Shown here: one piece after another, positions 15,581 through 23,160 of the stretch
Numbering within the stretch: the stretch's first letter is position 1
Layout: each line of letters begins with the position of its first letter
From: Bacillota bacterium
GTDB taxonomy: Bacteria > Bacillota > Clostridia > Lachnospirales > WQUN01
Assembly (NCBI GenBank): GCA_009782085.1
Contig: WQUN01000260.1
Span: forward strand, 1 to 37,426
Direction: 5' to 3'
DNA length: 37,426 nucleotides
Translations under genes and position numbers: made by a program
Notes under the pieces: generated by a model
What the model was told of the DNA's origin: nothing
Database searches by the model: none
Seen by the model: only the letters and a program-made list of their open reading frames with translations

Positions 15581-16663
15581 TTATTCCACTTCCTCTATCC
15601 CGTACTCCTCCGACCCGACGCCGTATTCCGCGAGCTTCCGCAGCTGTACGAACGGGTCCTTCCCATGCAGCCGCTCGAACAGATGCCCCTGGCCGCTCAT
15701 GTCCGCGCCGGCCGGGACGCCGGCCATGATCAGGTTCTCCGTCTTTATCGCGTCGAGGCAGGCGCGCTCCAGGGCCACCATGTCCCGGGAGGACATGACG
15801 CCGATGTCCGGGACCAAAGACGGCGTGGACAGGCCCCAGCAGTCGCACAGGGCGGTTATGTCTGTCAGAAAGTTGATATAGTATACGTTTTCCGGCCCTA
15901 TGGCGTCCAAAACGGTCTTTGTGCAAAGGGCCATGCCGGTCTGGAAGTCCTCGTAGCGCGAATCGTCCATGACGACCGCGCCCGTCGGGCAGACCTTCAC
16001 GCAGTGCTGGCAGAACGTGCAGTTGTGGAAGAATATGTCGTATTTGCCTTCCTTGGTGAAGCTGTTCGCGTTGTGGTTGCAGCCCTTTATGCACTGCTCG
16101 CAGTGGGTGCAGAGATCTTCGTTCCATACGATGCCGCCCTCGAGATGGTGGATCTGCGTGCGCGTGCGGCCCGTCACGCAGCCCATCGCGATGTTCTTGC
16201 ACGCGCCGCCGTAGCCGCAGGCCCCGTGGCCCTTGACGTGGGAGAGGTCGACCATGAAGTCCGCGTCCTTGATATGCCCGGCCACGTCCACGTTCTTGAA
16301 CGTCTTGAAGTCCACGTCCACGGGGTAAAAGTATTTGTCGAACAGCCCGCAGACGTCCACGACGGGGCAGTCCAGATATTCCGCCGTATAGCCGCGGACG
16401 CGCGCGCCGGCCACGGTCACGTCCGTGACGAACGGCTTCGCGCCGTATTCCTTCAGCTTATCGACGAGCGTCTTCACGTACAGCGGGTGAATCGTCGTTA
16501 TGCCGAGGCCGACGCCCACGTGCATCTTTACCGCGACGTTCTTGTCCTTCACTTTTTCGGCGAGGCCCATGCGGTCGATCATCCGCCTGAAACGCGCGGG
16601 AAGGGTCTGGCCGGCGTCGTATTTGTCATAGCCGACGCCGGCGAAGAGGACTGAGTTTGTCAT
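15581..16663 (-). CDS. DUF362 domain protein with two 4Fe-4S clusters
   Basis: The 360-residue protein has an N-terminal DUF362 domain (KMHVGVGLGITTIHPLYVKTLVDKL, LSHVKGHGACGYGGACKNIAMG) and two ferredoxin-type motifs, CTHCEQCIKGC and CTFCQHCVKVCP (about residues 188-235), each able to hold a 4Fe-4S cluster. Such proteins are typical of strict anaerobes and are thought to donate electrons, but no reaction is assigned to the family. It is the last gene of the flavin reductase-to-DUF362 operon and could deliver electrons to the pathway enzymes. An AAGGAGA site precedes the ATG at 16663. Confidence 0.88.
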   Translation of the reverse strand: MTNSVLFAGVGYDKYDAGQTLPARFRRMIDRMGLAEKVKDKNVAVKMHVGVGLGITTIHPLYVKTLVDKLKEYGAKPFVTDVTVAGARVRGYTAEYLDCPVVDVCGLFDKYFYPVDVDFKTFKNVDVAGHIKDADFMVDLSHVKGHGACGYGGACKNIAMGCVTGRTRTQIHHLEGGIVWNEDLCTHCEQCIKGCNHNANSFTKEGKYDIFFHNCTFCQHCVKVCPTGAVVMDDSRYEDFQTGMALCTKTVLDAIGPENVYYINFLTDITALCDCWGLSTPSLVPDIGVMSSRDMVALERACLDAIKTENLIMAGVPAGADMSGQGHLFERLHGKDPFVQLRKLAEYGVGSEEYGIEEVE

Positions 16664-16685
16664 GTATTAATCTCCTTTACAGATT

Positions 16686-17744
16686 TTACCGCCTGCTCAT
16701 CTTCTCATAAACCTCGTTATAATACAGCGCGTTCTCCACCGGCGTGTTCGCCGGGATGTGGTTCCCGACGGCCATAAAGAACCCCGGGCACTTCTTCCCT
16801 ATGTCCATGCACCTCTTGACCTCGCTGTATATGTCCTCCTTCGTCCCGCCGAGCAGGATCCTCGTGTCGGCGTTGCCGATGAACGAGTGCGTGCGGCCGT
16901 ACTTCTCCGCGACATAGGCCATGTCGGTCATCGGCTCCATGACGAAGCAGTTCGCGCCGCAGCGGGCTATGTCGTCGACGAACATCGTGTAGTTCCCGTC
17001 GGAGGTGTAGCAGATGATCTTCCCCTTTTGGCGCGGATAGTCGAACAGCCGCATATAGTTCGGGAACAGGAACTCCCTGTACCACGCGGGGTTCAGGAAC
17101 GGGCCCGACGTCCAGACGATGTCGTCGTGGAGCATGACGACGGGCGCGTCGCTCTCCGCCAGGGCGATGAAATACGGCTCCATCCACTTTGCGTACCGAT
17201 TGGCGAAATCCCCGAAGCGCCTGCCGTCGAGGCCCGCCGCGGCGAGGAGCGTCTCCCAGCCCAAAAGGTCGATCAGGCCGGACATGCAGGTTACGTATAC
17301 GCCGGTCATGTTGACCATATCCGGGTACGCTTCCGCCGCGTCCGCGTAATTTTGGTTGAACAGGGGTATCAGCGCGGCTTTGTCGTTCGGGCCGAAATTT
17401 TCCTCGAAATCAAAGCCGTACACGTCCCCGGGGTCGTTGAACAGCCTGCTCACGTTGTCGTCGTAGTCCGCGCCGCCGGCGGCGTAGGCCGCGTGGCCCA
17501 TGCGCGTCACCTTGTCCCCGAAAATCCGGCCGCTCACGCAGACGTTCCAGTTAAAATCGAAATTCCAAAGCCTCATCAGCTCTTTCGTGGCCTTCCCGCG
17601 CGTCTTTTCGTCGGAAAGCGCGGCGACGGGAACGCCCGCGGCCGCGCTTATCAGCTCCAGATGATAATTAAGCGAGTATTCCGTCCTGGGGACCCTCGGC
17701 GGCGTCTCCAGGCGCAGCGCGGCCATGCCGTGTTCAAGTGACAT
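16686..17744 (-). CDS. URO-D/MtaA family protein lacking the zinc ligands
   Basis: The 352-residue protein belongs to the uroporphyrinogen decarboxylase superfamily, which also includes corrinoid-dependent methyltransferases such as MtaA. Fold landmarks are MLHDDIVWTSGPFLNPAWYREFLFPNYMRLF and the last-third GNADTRILLGGTKEDIYSEVKRCMD. Where methyltransferase members have a zinc-binding H-x-C and a later C, this protein reads TSDGN and AVGNHIP, so the ligands appear lost. It sits 23 bp upstream of DUF362 and 39 bp after the Gfo/Idh/MocA gene. A GGAGG site precedes the ATG at 17744. The substrate is unknown. Confidence 0.85.
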   Translation of the reverse strand: MSLEHGMAALRLETPPRVPRTEYSLNYHLELISAAAGVPVAALSDEKTRGKATKELMRLWNFDFNWNVCVSGRIFGDKVTRMGHAAYAAGGADYDDNVSRLFNDPGDVYGFDFEENFGPNDKAALIPLFNQNYADAAEAYPDMVNMTGVYVTCMSGLIDLLGWETLLAAAGLDGRRFGDFANRYAKWMEPYFIALAESDAPVVMLHDDIVWTSGPFLNPAWYREFLFPNYMRLFDYPRQKGKIICYTSDGNYTMFVDDIARCGANCFVMEPMTDMAYVAEKYGRTHSFIGNADTRILLGGTKEDIYSEVKRCMDIGKKCPGFFMAVGNHIPANTPVENALYYNEVYEKMSRR

Positions 17745-17782
17745 ATCGCGACCTCCGCATTAATATAAATCCAACATTCGCA

Positions 17783-18955
17783 TTACGCCTTATAAAAGCT
17801 GTTGTTCACGTCCCCGTCCACCTCGCGGACGGTTTTTGTCGATTTGGAGCCGCGGATTTTTTCCTGCAGGGCCTCGTAATACTCGTCCTCGTCGAGCGGC
17901 AGGGTCACGGTCTTGTCCTTCCAGGAGGACAGGTACATCGCGTTGGCAATGGTCAGCCCGCGGATGCCCTCCTCGCCCTTGGCCACCAGCTCGCCCTCGC
18001 CGTTTATTTTGTCGACCATCGCCTGGAGGACGCCGGGGTGCTGAGTGTACGAGCCGTCCGTCTCGACCTCGGCCTTCTCCCACTCCGGCTGGCCGAACAT
18101 GGACCCGTTCGAGGCGTTGAACACGCTCTCCGGCGTTTTGAGGCGGTAAAAGGTCAGCTTGCCGTCCTCGTGGACGAGCTTGCCCTTGTCGCCGGCGATC
18201 TCAAACCTGTCCGTGCCGGGCGAGTCCGCCGTGGAGGTCACGAACACGCCCGTGGCGCCGTTGGCGTACTCCACATACGCGGTCACGTCGTTTTCGACCT
18301 CTATGTCGCGCCAGTGGCCCTCCTTGCAGAACGCCCTGACCTTCACCGGCATCCCGCATATCCACTGCCATATGTCCAGGTTGTGGGGGCACTGGTTCAT
18401 TATCACGCCGCCGCCCTCGCCGGCCCAGGTCGCGCGCCAGCCGCCCGAATCGTAATAAGCCTGGGAGCGGTACCAGGAGGTGATCAGCCAGTTGACCCGC
18501 TTAAGTTCGCCCAGCTCGCCGTTTTGGACCATCTCGCGCATTTTCCGGAACGCGCCGTAGGTCCTGACGTTGTACATGATCCCGAAGACCACCCCGTCGG
18601 CCTCAGCCTTCGCGGCGGCCTCGTTCATCTCCCTGACCTGCTTTGTGTAGACGCCCGCGGGCTTCTCGGTCATGACGTGGATCCCGCGCTTAAACGCCGC
18701 TATGGCCATCGGCGGGTGGGAATAGTGCGGGACGGCGATTATCAGCGCGTCGATCTCGCCGCCGTCGAGCATCGCGTCGAGGTTGTCGTAGGTTTTGAGC
18801 GCGGGCATCTCGCCCAAGGCCCAATCCAGCCGCTCCGGCCTGACGTCGCACACGGCCGTCAGCCGCGCCCCGCGGACAAGCCCGTTCCTGAGGTTGTTCA
18901 GGTGCCCGCCGCCCATGTTGCCGACGCCGACTATGCCGAACCTTACTTCCTTCAT
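17783..18955 (-). CDS. Gfo/Idh/MocA family oxidoreductase
   Basis: The 390-residue protein starts with a Rossmann NAD(P) motif GIVGVGNMGGGHL (residues 6-18), followed by the family signature MTEKPAGVYTKQ (the catalytic Lys in EKP, near residue 95) and a C-terminal alpha/beta domain with GGGVIMNQCPHNLDIWQWICG. These enzymes oxidise or reduce sugars, inositols or related polyols. The upstream frame extends to 19075, but AGGGGG before the ATG at 18955 fits the family start. It is the fourth gene of the operon, 16 bp downstream of the first URO-D gene. Confidence 0.92.
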   Translation of the reverse strand: MKEVRFGIVGVGNMGGGHLNNLRNGLVRGARLTAVCDVRPERLDWALGEMPALKTYDNLDAMLDGGEIDALIIAVPHYSHPPMAIAAFKRGIHVMTEKPAGVYTKQVREMNEAAAKAEADGVVFGIMYNVRTYGAFRKMREMVQNGELGELKRVNWLITSWYRSQAYYDSGGWRATWAGEGGGVIMNQCPHNLDIWQWICGMPVKVRAFCKEGHWRDIEVENDVTAYVEYANGATGVFVTSTADSPGTDRFEIAGDKGKLVHEDGKLTFYRLKTPESVFNASNGSMFGQPEWEKAEVETDGSYTQHPGVLQAMVDKINGEGELVAKGEEGIRGLTIANAMYLSSWKDKTVTLPLDEDEYYEALQEKIRGSKSTKTVREVDGDVNNSFYKA

Positions 18956-18971
18956 CGGAAAAGCCCCCTTA

Positions 18972-20000
18972 TTATTGAAATGCCCGGTAAAACGCCTCGA
19001 TGTTCTCAGCCGGCGTGTCCGGCTGAAACATGTGCGCCGGGCAGGCGATATATCCGGCGCCGAACGCCCCGGCATAGCGCCTGACTTCCCTTTTTACCTC
19101 CTCCGGCGTCCCGGACGGGAGGAGCCGCTGGACGTCGATCCCGCCGTGGAAACATATGCGGCCGCCGTAAGCCCTGAGCGCTTCCGGCGACATCTCCGGC
19201 CCGACCGGCTGGATCGGGTTCAGGATATCCACGCCGCAGCGTATGAACGACGGGATGAACCCGGCGACGTTCCCGCAGGAGTGGAACATCAGCCTCGCCC
19301 CCAGGCGGTGGACGGCCTCCGCCATCTCCGACAGGTAAGGCGCCACGAACTCCCCGAACATCCGGCCGGAGATCATCGGGCCCCTCTGGGAGCCCACGTC
19401 GGAGATCACCAGAAATATGTCTATCTGCCCGCCGGACGCCTCCCAGGCGCGCCTGTAATCCTCCAGGTAGAAGTCGGTGAACTTCCGGCTAAGCCAGTGG
19501 GTCCAGCCGGGGCGTTCGCACATGTCCAGGAGGTGGTTCTCCAGCCCGCGCACAAGCGACGGCCGCTGCCATATGTCCGCGAAGCCGTAGCGGACGGCGA
19601 GCTTTTTGTCCCTCGCCGCGCGGACCTGCTCCCGCAGGCGGCCGTAATCCATCGCGTCGTTGTCCGGCCAACGGAACGCCGCTATCTCCTCCAGGCTTTC
19701 CGCCCGGCAGAGCGCGCCGTACGTGTCCTCCCGCGCGTCTCCCCATTCGCCCCGGCGGAAAGTGTACCTCTCGCCCCACATGTTCTCGTAAAATCCGCCT
19801 CCTATATCTTTGGCCGGAGGCTCGACGGCCCGGAATTCCCGGATATCCACGCTGTTTTTGTCCAGGAAAAGGTCTATATCCCTGTGCCCGAGGTAGGCAA
19901 ACAGCCGGTTAAGCGCCGCGTCCTCGGCCCAGAAATCGAAGGGCGGCCTGTCCGTCCGCTCCCCGGAGAGCGCGGCCATCGTCCGCTCGAAGCCGGTCAT
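18972..20000 (-). CDS. URO-D/MtaA family protein with intact zinc site
   Basis: The 342-residue protein is a uroporphyrinogen decarboxylase-superfamily member. The methyltransferase-type zinc ligands are visible: HSCGN near residue 230 and a Cys in IACPAHMFQPDTPAEN near residue 325. True HemE decarboxylases lack this H-x-C...C set, so a corrinoid or zinc-dependent methyl-transfer role is more likely than heme synthesis. No corrinoid protein gene is adjacent. A GGGAGGGG site precedes the ATG at 20000. It lies 23 bp after the sugar isomerase gene. Confidence 0.88.
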   Translation of the reverse strand: MTGFERTMAALSGERTDRPPFDFWAEDAALNRLFAYLGHRDIDLFLDKNSVDIREFRAVEPPAKDIGGGFYENMWGERYTFRRGEWGDAREDTYGALCRAESLEEIAAFRWPDNDAMDYGRLREQVRAARDKKLAVRYGFADIWQRPSLVRGLENHLLDMCERPGWTHWLSRKFTDFYLEDYRRAWEASGGQIDIFLVISDVGSQRGPMISGRMFGEFVAPYLSEMAEAVHRLGARLMFHSCGNVAGFIPSFIRCGVDILNPIQPVGPEMSPEALRAYGGRICFHGGIDVQRLLPSGTPEEVKREVRRYAGAFGAGYIACPAHMFQPDTPAENIEAFYRAFQ

Positions 20001-20023
20001 GCGTGCGTCCCCTCCCTGATTTC

Positions 20024-20782
20024 TCAGTATTTCCTGTACTTTTCCATATTCCTCAGGCTGTTTTCCAGGCAGTCAAACGGGTTTTTCCCGTAACAGTCGT
20101 CCTGCTCCACGAAGGCCCACTTCACCTTTGCCTTTTCGCAGGCGGCGTAAATCCTCTCCCAGTTCAGGTTGCCCTCCAATATCTCGGCCATCCGACGCTC
20201 GCCGTTCACCATCGTCATGTCCTTGAAGTGGACGGCGTCCACCCGCCCGGCGAGCTTCTCCAGCCACTGCGCCGGGTCGCCGCCGCCGGCCTGCACCCAG
20301 TACACGTCCAGCGTGAAGCCCGCGTTTTCGCCCAGCGCGTCCGCCAGATGCTCCAGAAGCAGCCTGCCGCCGGATTTTTCAAACTCGAAGTCGTGGTTGT
20401 GGTACATGAACTTCATCCCGGCGCGCCCGATCTCCGCTATGGCCTCGGCGAACTCCTCCGCGAACCGCTCCGCGCCCTCTTTTGTCCGCCCGTACTCGCC
20501 CGGCAGGCTGCCGACCCCGATGTAATCCGCGCCCAGAACGCGGTGGTCCTCGATGACCTGAGCCGTCTCCAGGCGGATCCTGTCCTGGGCCGTGTGGGTT
20601 ATGGCGATCCTAAGGCCGCTGTCGTCGCAGATCCGGCGTATCCTCTTCGGCTGGATGGGCCCCGCGCCGGAAAGCTGCACCCACCTGTAGCCTATCTTGC
20701 CTATTTTCTCGGCCGTTTTCGCGAAATCGGCCTCCGTTTTGCAGAAATTCCTGACCGTGTACAACTGCGCCCCGTATTCCAT
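20024..20782 (-). CDS. Sugar phosphate isomerase/epimerase (xylose isomerase-like TIM barrel)
   Basis: The 252-residue protein is an AP-endonuclease-2-type TIM barrel: MEYGAQLYTVRNF at the start, then YIGVGSLPGEYG, KFMYHNHDFEF (metal-binding His), FTLDVYWVQAGG, VDAVHFKDMT and WAFVEQDD near the end. Such enzymes isomerise or epimerise sugars or keto-inositols using divalent metal. The ATG at 20782 shares its A with the upstream stop (TGATG), so it is translationally coupled to the flavin reductase gene. Partner genes suggest a role in sugar or polyol catabolism. Confidence 0.92.
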   Translation of the reverse strand: MEYGAQLYTVRNFCKTEADFAKTAEKIGKIGYRWVQLSGAGPIQPKRIRRICDDSGLRIAITHTAQDRIRLETAQVIEDHRVLGADYIGVGSLPGEYGRTKEGAERFAEEFAEAIAEIGRAGMKFMYHNHDFEFEKSGGRLLLEHLADALGENAGFTLDVYWVQAGGGDPAQWLEKLAGRVDAVHFKDMTMVNGERRMAEILEGNLNWERIYAACEKAKVKWAFVEQDDCYGKNPFDCLENSLRNMEKYRKY

Positions 20783-21276
20783 CAGGCGTCGCCTCCTTCG
20801 TATTCGCTTACAATCTCCCCGAAAAAAAGGATGTGATAATCCCCGTCGTAGAAAGTTTCCTTTATCCCGTTCCTGAGCCCGCCTTCCTCGAGCCGCCCGC
20901 GGTAATTCACGCGGCACTCGAGATACTTCCGGCAGCCGGCGACGACGCAGCCGTCCACGGCCTTCGCCGGGACGAACCCGACGACCTTGCTTTTGTCGAT
21001 GTCCGCGCCGGAGCGCGTGCCGCATACGACGAGCTCCTCCGCGAGGTCTCCCTCGTCCGGTATGCTGACGGTGAAGCAGTCCGCCTTCTCCATCAGCCCG
21101 TAAGTATACCTTTGCGGCCTGACGAGCGCGACGAAGTGCGGCTTGTCCCAGATCACGCCTATAAAGCCCCAGGAAATCGTCATGGTGTTCACCTTCCCGC
21201 CGCCCCTGACGGTCAGAAACGCGCCCTTCGCCGTAAAGCTGCTCATGGCCCGCGCCATATCGGCGTCAAAAAACAT
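20782..21276 (-). CDS. Flavin reductase family protein
   Basis: The 164-residue protein matches the flavin reductase-like FMN-binding split-barrel family: GAFLTVRGGGKVNTMTISWGFIGVIWDKPHFVALVRPQRYTYGLM, then DCFTVSIPDEGD and a C-terminal HILFFGEIVSEYE. Members reduce or simply bind FMN and serve oxygenases or reductive enzymes. It is the first gene of the six-gene operon, with an AAGGGGG site before the ATG at 21276 and a promoter 30 bp upstream. How its flavin chemistry fits the pathway is not known. Confidence 0.9.
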   Translation of the reverse strand: MFFDADMARAMSSFTAKGAFLTVRGGGKVNTMTISWGFIGVIWDKPHFVALVRPQRYTYGLMEKADCFTVSIPDEGDLAEELVVCGTRSGADIDKSKVVGFVPAKAVDGCVVAGCRKYLECRVNYRGRLEEGGLRNGIKETFYDGDYHILFFGEIVSEYEGGDA

Positions 21277-21305
21277 GGTTACGCCCCCTTTTTATATATA
21301 TGAAG

Positions 21306-21334
21306 ATTATATACATTCAAATGGAGATATACAA
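21306..21334 (-). promoter_or_regulatory. Sigma-A-type promoter of the flavin reductase-to-DUF362 operon
   Basis: On the minus strand TTGTAT (21329-21334) and a perfect TATAAT (21306-21311) are separated by exactly 17 bp. The start codon at 21276 lies 30 bp downstream of the -10. AT-rich surroundings fit. No clear operator palindrome overlaps it. Confidence 0.75.
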
Positions 21335-21389
21335 GCGGATTTGAAAGGTTTTACGGGGTTTGCCATACGGAAAGTACGGAAAGTACGGG

Positions 21390-21557
21390 GGGTGCGGCAA
21401 ATTTTCGTGGGATACGCCAAAATACAGTAGGGGACGCCGCCCTCGGCGTTCCGTTGTTTTGCGCCGCCCTCGGCGTCCCGCTGTTGTCGGCAGAATCGGG
21501 TAACGGGACGCCCAGGGGGGCGTACCCTGCGAATTTCCACGAAAATTTACCGCACCC
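21390..21557. repeat. 168-bp inverted-repeat element with 21-bp ends
   Basis: The left end GGGTGCGGCAAATTTTCGTG (21390 on) pairs with the right end CACGAAAATTTACCGCACCC (to 21557), with one mismatch. Between them lie two copies of GGACGCCGCCCTCGGCGTT-like GC-rich palindromes (about 21434-21480) and a third related segment near 21505. No ORF with plausible coding character. It belongs to the block of repeats that fills 21335-22300. Confidence 0.7.
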
Positions 21558-21640
21558 AAGTATGGGCATATGCTTGACTGTTTTAATCTTGTATGGTAAT
21601 TTATTGCAGAAAAGTATAAGAAGCATAGCTTTCTATATTA

Positions 21641-21906
21641 GACCTCCTCGGGAATTAGTTTCCGGCGTCTTTGCGGCCATTTTTCCGGATTGCCGCGTCA
21701 GCGCCTCCTATAGTCGTTTCGTTTGAAATTGAGCTTCAAACTTCGCGCGAAACGCCCCTGAACATCGGTCGTCTCGCGCTCGTTTTCAGCTCATTTCAAA
21801 TCGAAACGACTTTAGCAGACCTCCTGCGAGTATGCGTCGTCGGCGCTTCCTTGCACTCCAAAAAAATGTCGCGCAAATCCGCCGAAAACTAATTCCCGAG
21901 GAGGTC
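21641..21906. repeat. Family D nested inverted-repeat element, 266 bp
   Basis: The outer ends GACCTCCTCGGGAATTAGTT (21641 on) and AACTAATTCCCGAGGAGGTC (to 21906) are perfect 20-bp terminal inverted repeats. Inside is a second pair, GTCGTTTCG(T)TTTGAAAT (21713-21734) against ATTTCAAATCGAAACGAC (21789-21810), and a further partial outer end AGACCTCCT at about 21817. The ends resemble those of B4 (AGACTTCTTCGGAAATTG). MITE-like; no transposase inside. Confidence 0.8.
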
Positions 21907-21927
21907 AATGAATAACGCGCCGCATAT

Positions 21928-21993
21928 GTAGGGCGGGGGCTTGCCCCCGCCGCGCCATACGGGAGCTTTCGGCGGGGGCAAGCCCCCGCCCTT
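21928..21993. repeat. Family C paired GC-rich repeat (copy C2)
   Basis: GTAGGGCGGGGGCTTGCCCC and, in inverted position, GGCGGGGGCAAGCCCCCGCC enclose about 20 bp. Each arm is itself a palindrome, so the element can form two hairpins or one long one. Same family as copies at 10915, 24857 and 29033. Confidence 0.8.
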
Positions 21994-21995
21994 CT

Positions 21996-22049
21996 GCGGA
22001 AAACATTTGCCGGCGACGTGACAAAGGAGGCTAATGTTTTCGCACTCAT
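21996..22049. repeat. Family A palindromic repeat, short form (copy A5)
   Basis: TGCGGAAAACATTTGCCGGC followed by GACGTGACAAAGGAGGCTAA and TGTTTTCGCACTCAT. It is the reverse orientation of copy A4 (10471-10539) and lacks the large central hairpin of the long form. It abuts the next inverted repeat at 22050. Confidence 0.75.
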
Positions 22050-22148
22050 ACGAATCTCGATTAAAATCTTCACAGTCTGTCGCCGAGAACGCCGCTGAAG
22101 CGTTCGGCGTTTCGGCTCCGCCTGTGAAGTTTTAATCTGAGATTCGTA
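22050..22148. repeat. Inverted repeat with family A-like central hairpin
   Basis: The outer arms ACGAATCTCGATTAAAATCT and its near-complement ending GAGATTCGT flank CTTCACAG/CTGTGAAG and a central hairpin GCCGAGAACGCCG / CGGCGTTTCGGC with loop CTGAAGCG. The loop differs by one base from the family A loop CTGAAACG although the outer arms are different. About 99 bp, no coding content. From 22149 to 22191 nothing is seen. Confidence 0.75.
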
Positions 22149-22191
22149 TCAGGTATAGCAAACGCTGATGCGGATGAGCCGATTTTTTTAT

Positions 22192-22281
22192 TAGACTTCT
22201 TCGGTAGTTGATTTTTCGTTGTCACCCTGAGCAAAGCGAAGGGTCTTAGAATCAAGATTCATCGCTTCGCTCAGAATGACA
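22192..22281. repeat. Family B hairpin repeat with left terminal repeat (copy B2)
   Basis: TAGACTTCTTCGGTAGTTGA forms the left end, then GTCACCCTGAGCAAAGCGAA pairs with TTCGCTCAGAATGAC. The right copy of the outer end, present in B4, is absent. It lies about 44 bp upstream of the methyltransferase start and so may lie within its leader or promoter region. Confidence 0.8.
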
Positions 22282-22324
22282 AGCGCCAGTTCCCGCAGAA
22301 ATCTATTTAAGGGGGCATGTATTA

Positions 22325-23059
22325 GTGGATGAGACTGATAAACAAAAATTGCTGAGAGGAAAAACAAGAGCAAATCTTCCGCCGGAATATCAAATGATTT
22401 ACGAGCGGCATTACAAAGACAACAGAAACGGCGATACCGCGGCTGCGTCAATGACTCAAAAAATGGAGCGATGGTTACACAGGCAAGTGGCCAAAGATAC
22501 GGAGGATATGCTGTCCACGCTGGAAATAGGCGCGGGCACGTTAAATCAGCTTGGATATGAGAAGGGCAATGTGTATGATATTGTTGAACCCTTCACGGCG
22601 TTATATGAAGGTTCCAATAAATTGAAAAGAATTAGAACGGTCTATGATTACATAGAAAATGTGCCGCCGAGCAATAAATATAACCGAATAATATCATGCG
22701 CCGCCCTGGAGCATATTGAGAATTTAGCCTTTGTTGTGAGCAAGTCCGGGCTGCTGTTAAGAGACGGCGGCTGTTTTCGCGCGGCCGTTCCGAGCCATGG
22801 CGGATTTTTATGGAAGATAAGTTATACTTTGACATCGGGCCTTGAGTTTAGGATGAGGCATCATTTAAGTTATTCGGTTATTATGAACTATGAACATATC
22901 AACACGGTTGATGAGATCGAATGGATAATAAATTTTTTCTACAAGGAAGTAAAACGCAAAAGACTCGGTTTGTCAAAGAATTTATCCTTTTATTCGTTTT
23001 TTGAAGCCAGATATCCCGATTTACGGCGTTGTAACGATTATTGTTCAATAGGGTTATAG
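22325..23059 (+). CDS. Class I SAM-dependent methyltransferase-like protein
   Basis: The 244-residue protein has a class I methyltransferase layout: STLEIGAGTLNQLGY (motif I, about residues 64-78), YDIVEPF with an acidic ribose-binding position, RIISCAALEHIENL (motif IV region) and LLLRDGGCFRAAVPSHGG (motif V region). It resembles methyltransferases of sugar or small-molecule pathways; the substrate is unknown. The start is GTG at 22325 with AAGGGGG upstream. It is AT-richer than neighbouring genes and is a lone plus-strand gene between repeat blocks, so it was probably acquired. Confidence 0.8.
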   Translation: MDETDKQKLLRGKTRANLPPEYQMIYERHYKDNRNGDTAAASMTQKMERWLHRQVAKDTEDMLSTLEIGAGTLNQLGYEKGNVYDIVEPFTALYEGSNKLKRIRTVYDYIENVPPSNKYNRIISCAALEHIENLAFVVSKSGLLLRDGGCFRAAVPSHGGFLWKISYTLTSGLEFRMRHHLSYSVIMNYEHINTVDEIEWIINFFYKEVKRKRLGLSKNLSFYSFFEARYPDLRRCNDYCSIGL

Positions 23060-23083
23060 CGAATTCCGTTCACCGCGGTGAAC

Positions 23084-23160
23084 CCCGCTCGCGGAGATTC
23101 GCGCGTTTGCCGTGACAATCCCGCTCGCGGAGATTCGCGCGTTTGCCGTGACAATCCCGC
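23084..23160. repeat. 36-bp tandem direct repeat
   Basis: Two exact 36-bp units (23084-23119 and 23120-23155), each starting CCCGCTCGCGGAGATTCGCG and ending GTGACAAT, then the first five bases of a third. They fill the gap between the methyltransferase stop and the regulator stop (convergent genes). Read on the minus strand they encode a GIVTANARISAS repeat, but no gene uses that frame. Function unknown. Confidence 0.8.

Noticed and set aside
15078..15881. 267-residue plus-strand frame over the TA pair and DUF362
   Set aside because: Runs antisense to three supported genes and has no ribosome binding site or domain.
23084..23155. 36-bp direct repeats considered as a small CRISPR
   Set aside because: No spacer between units and no cas genes in the window.
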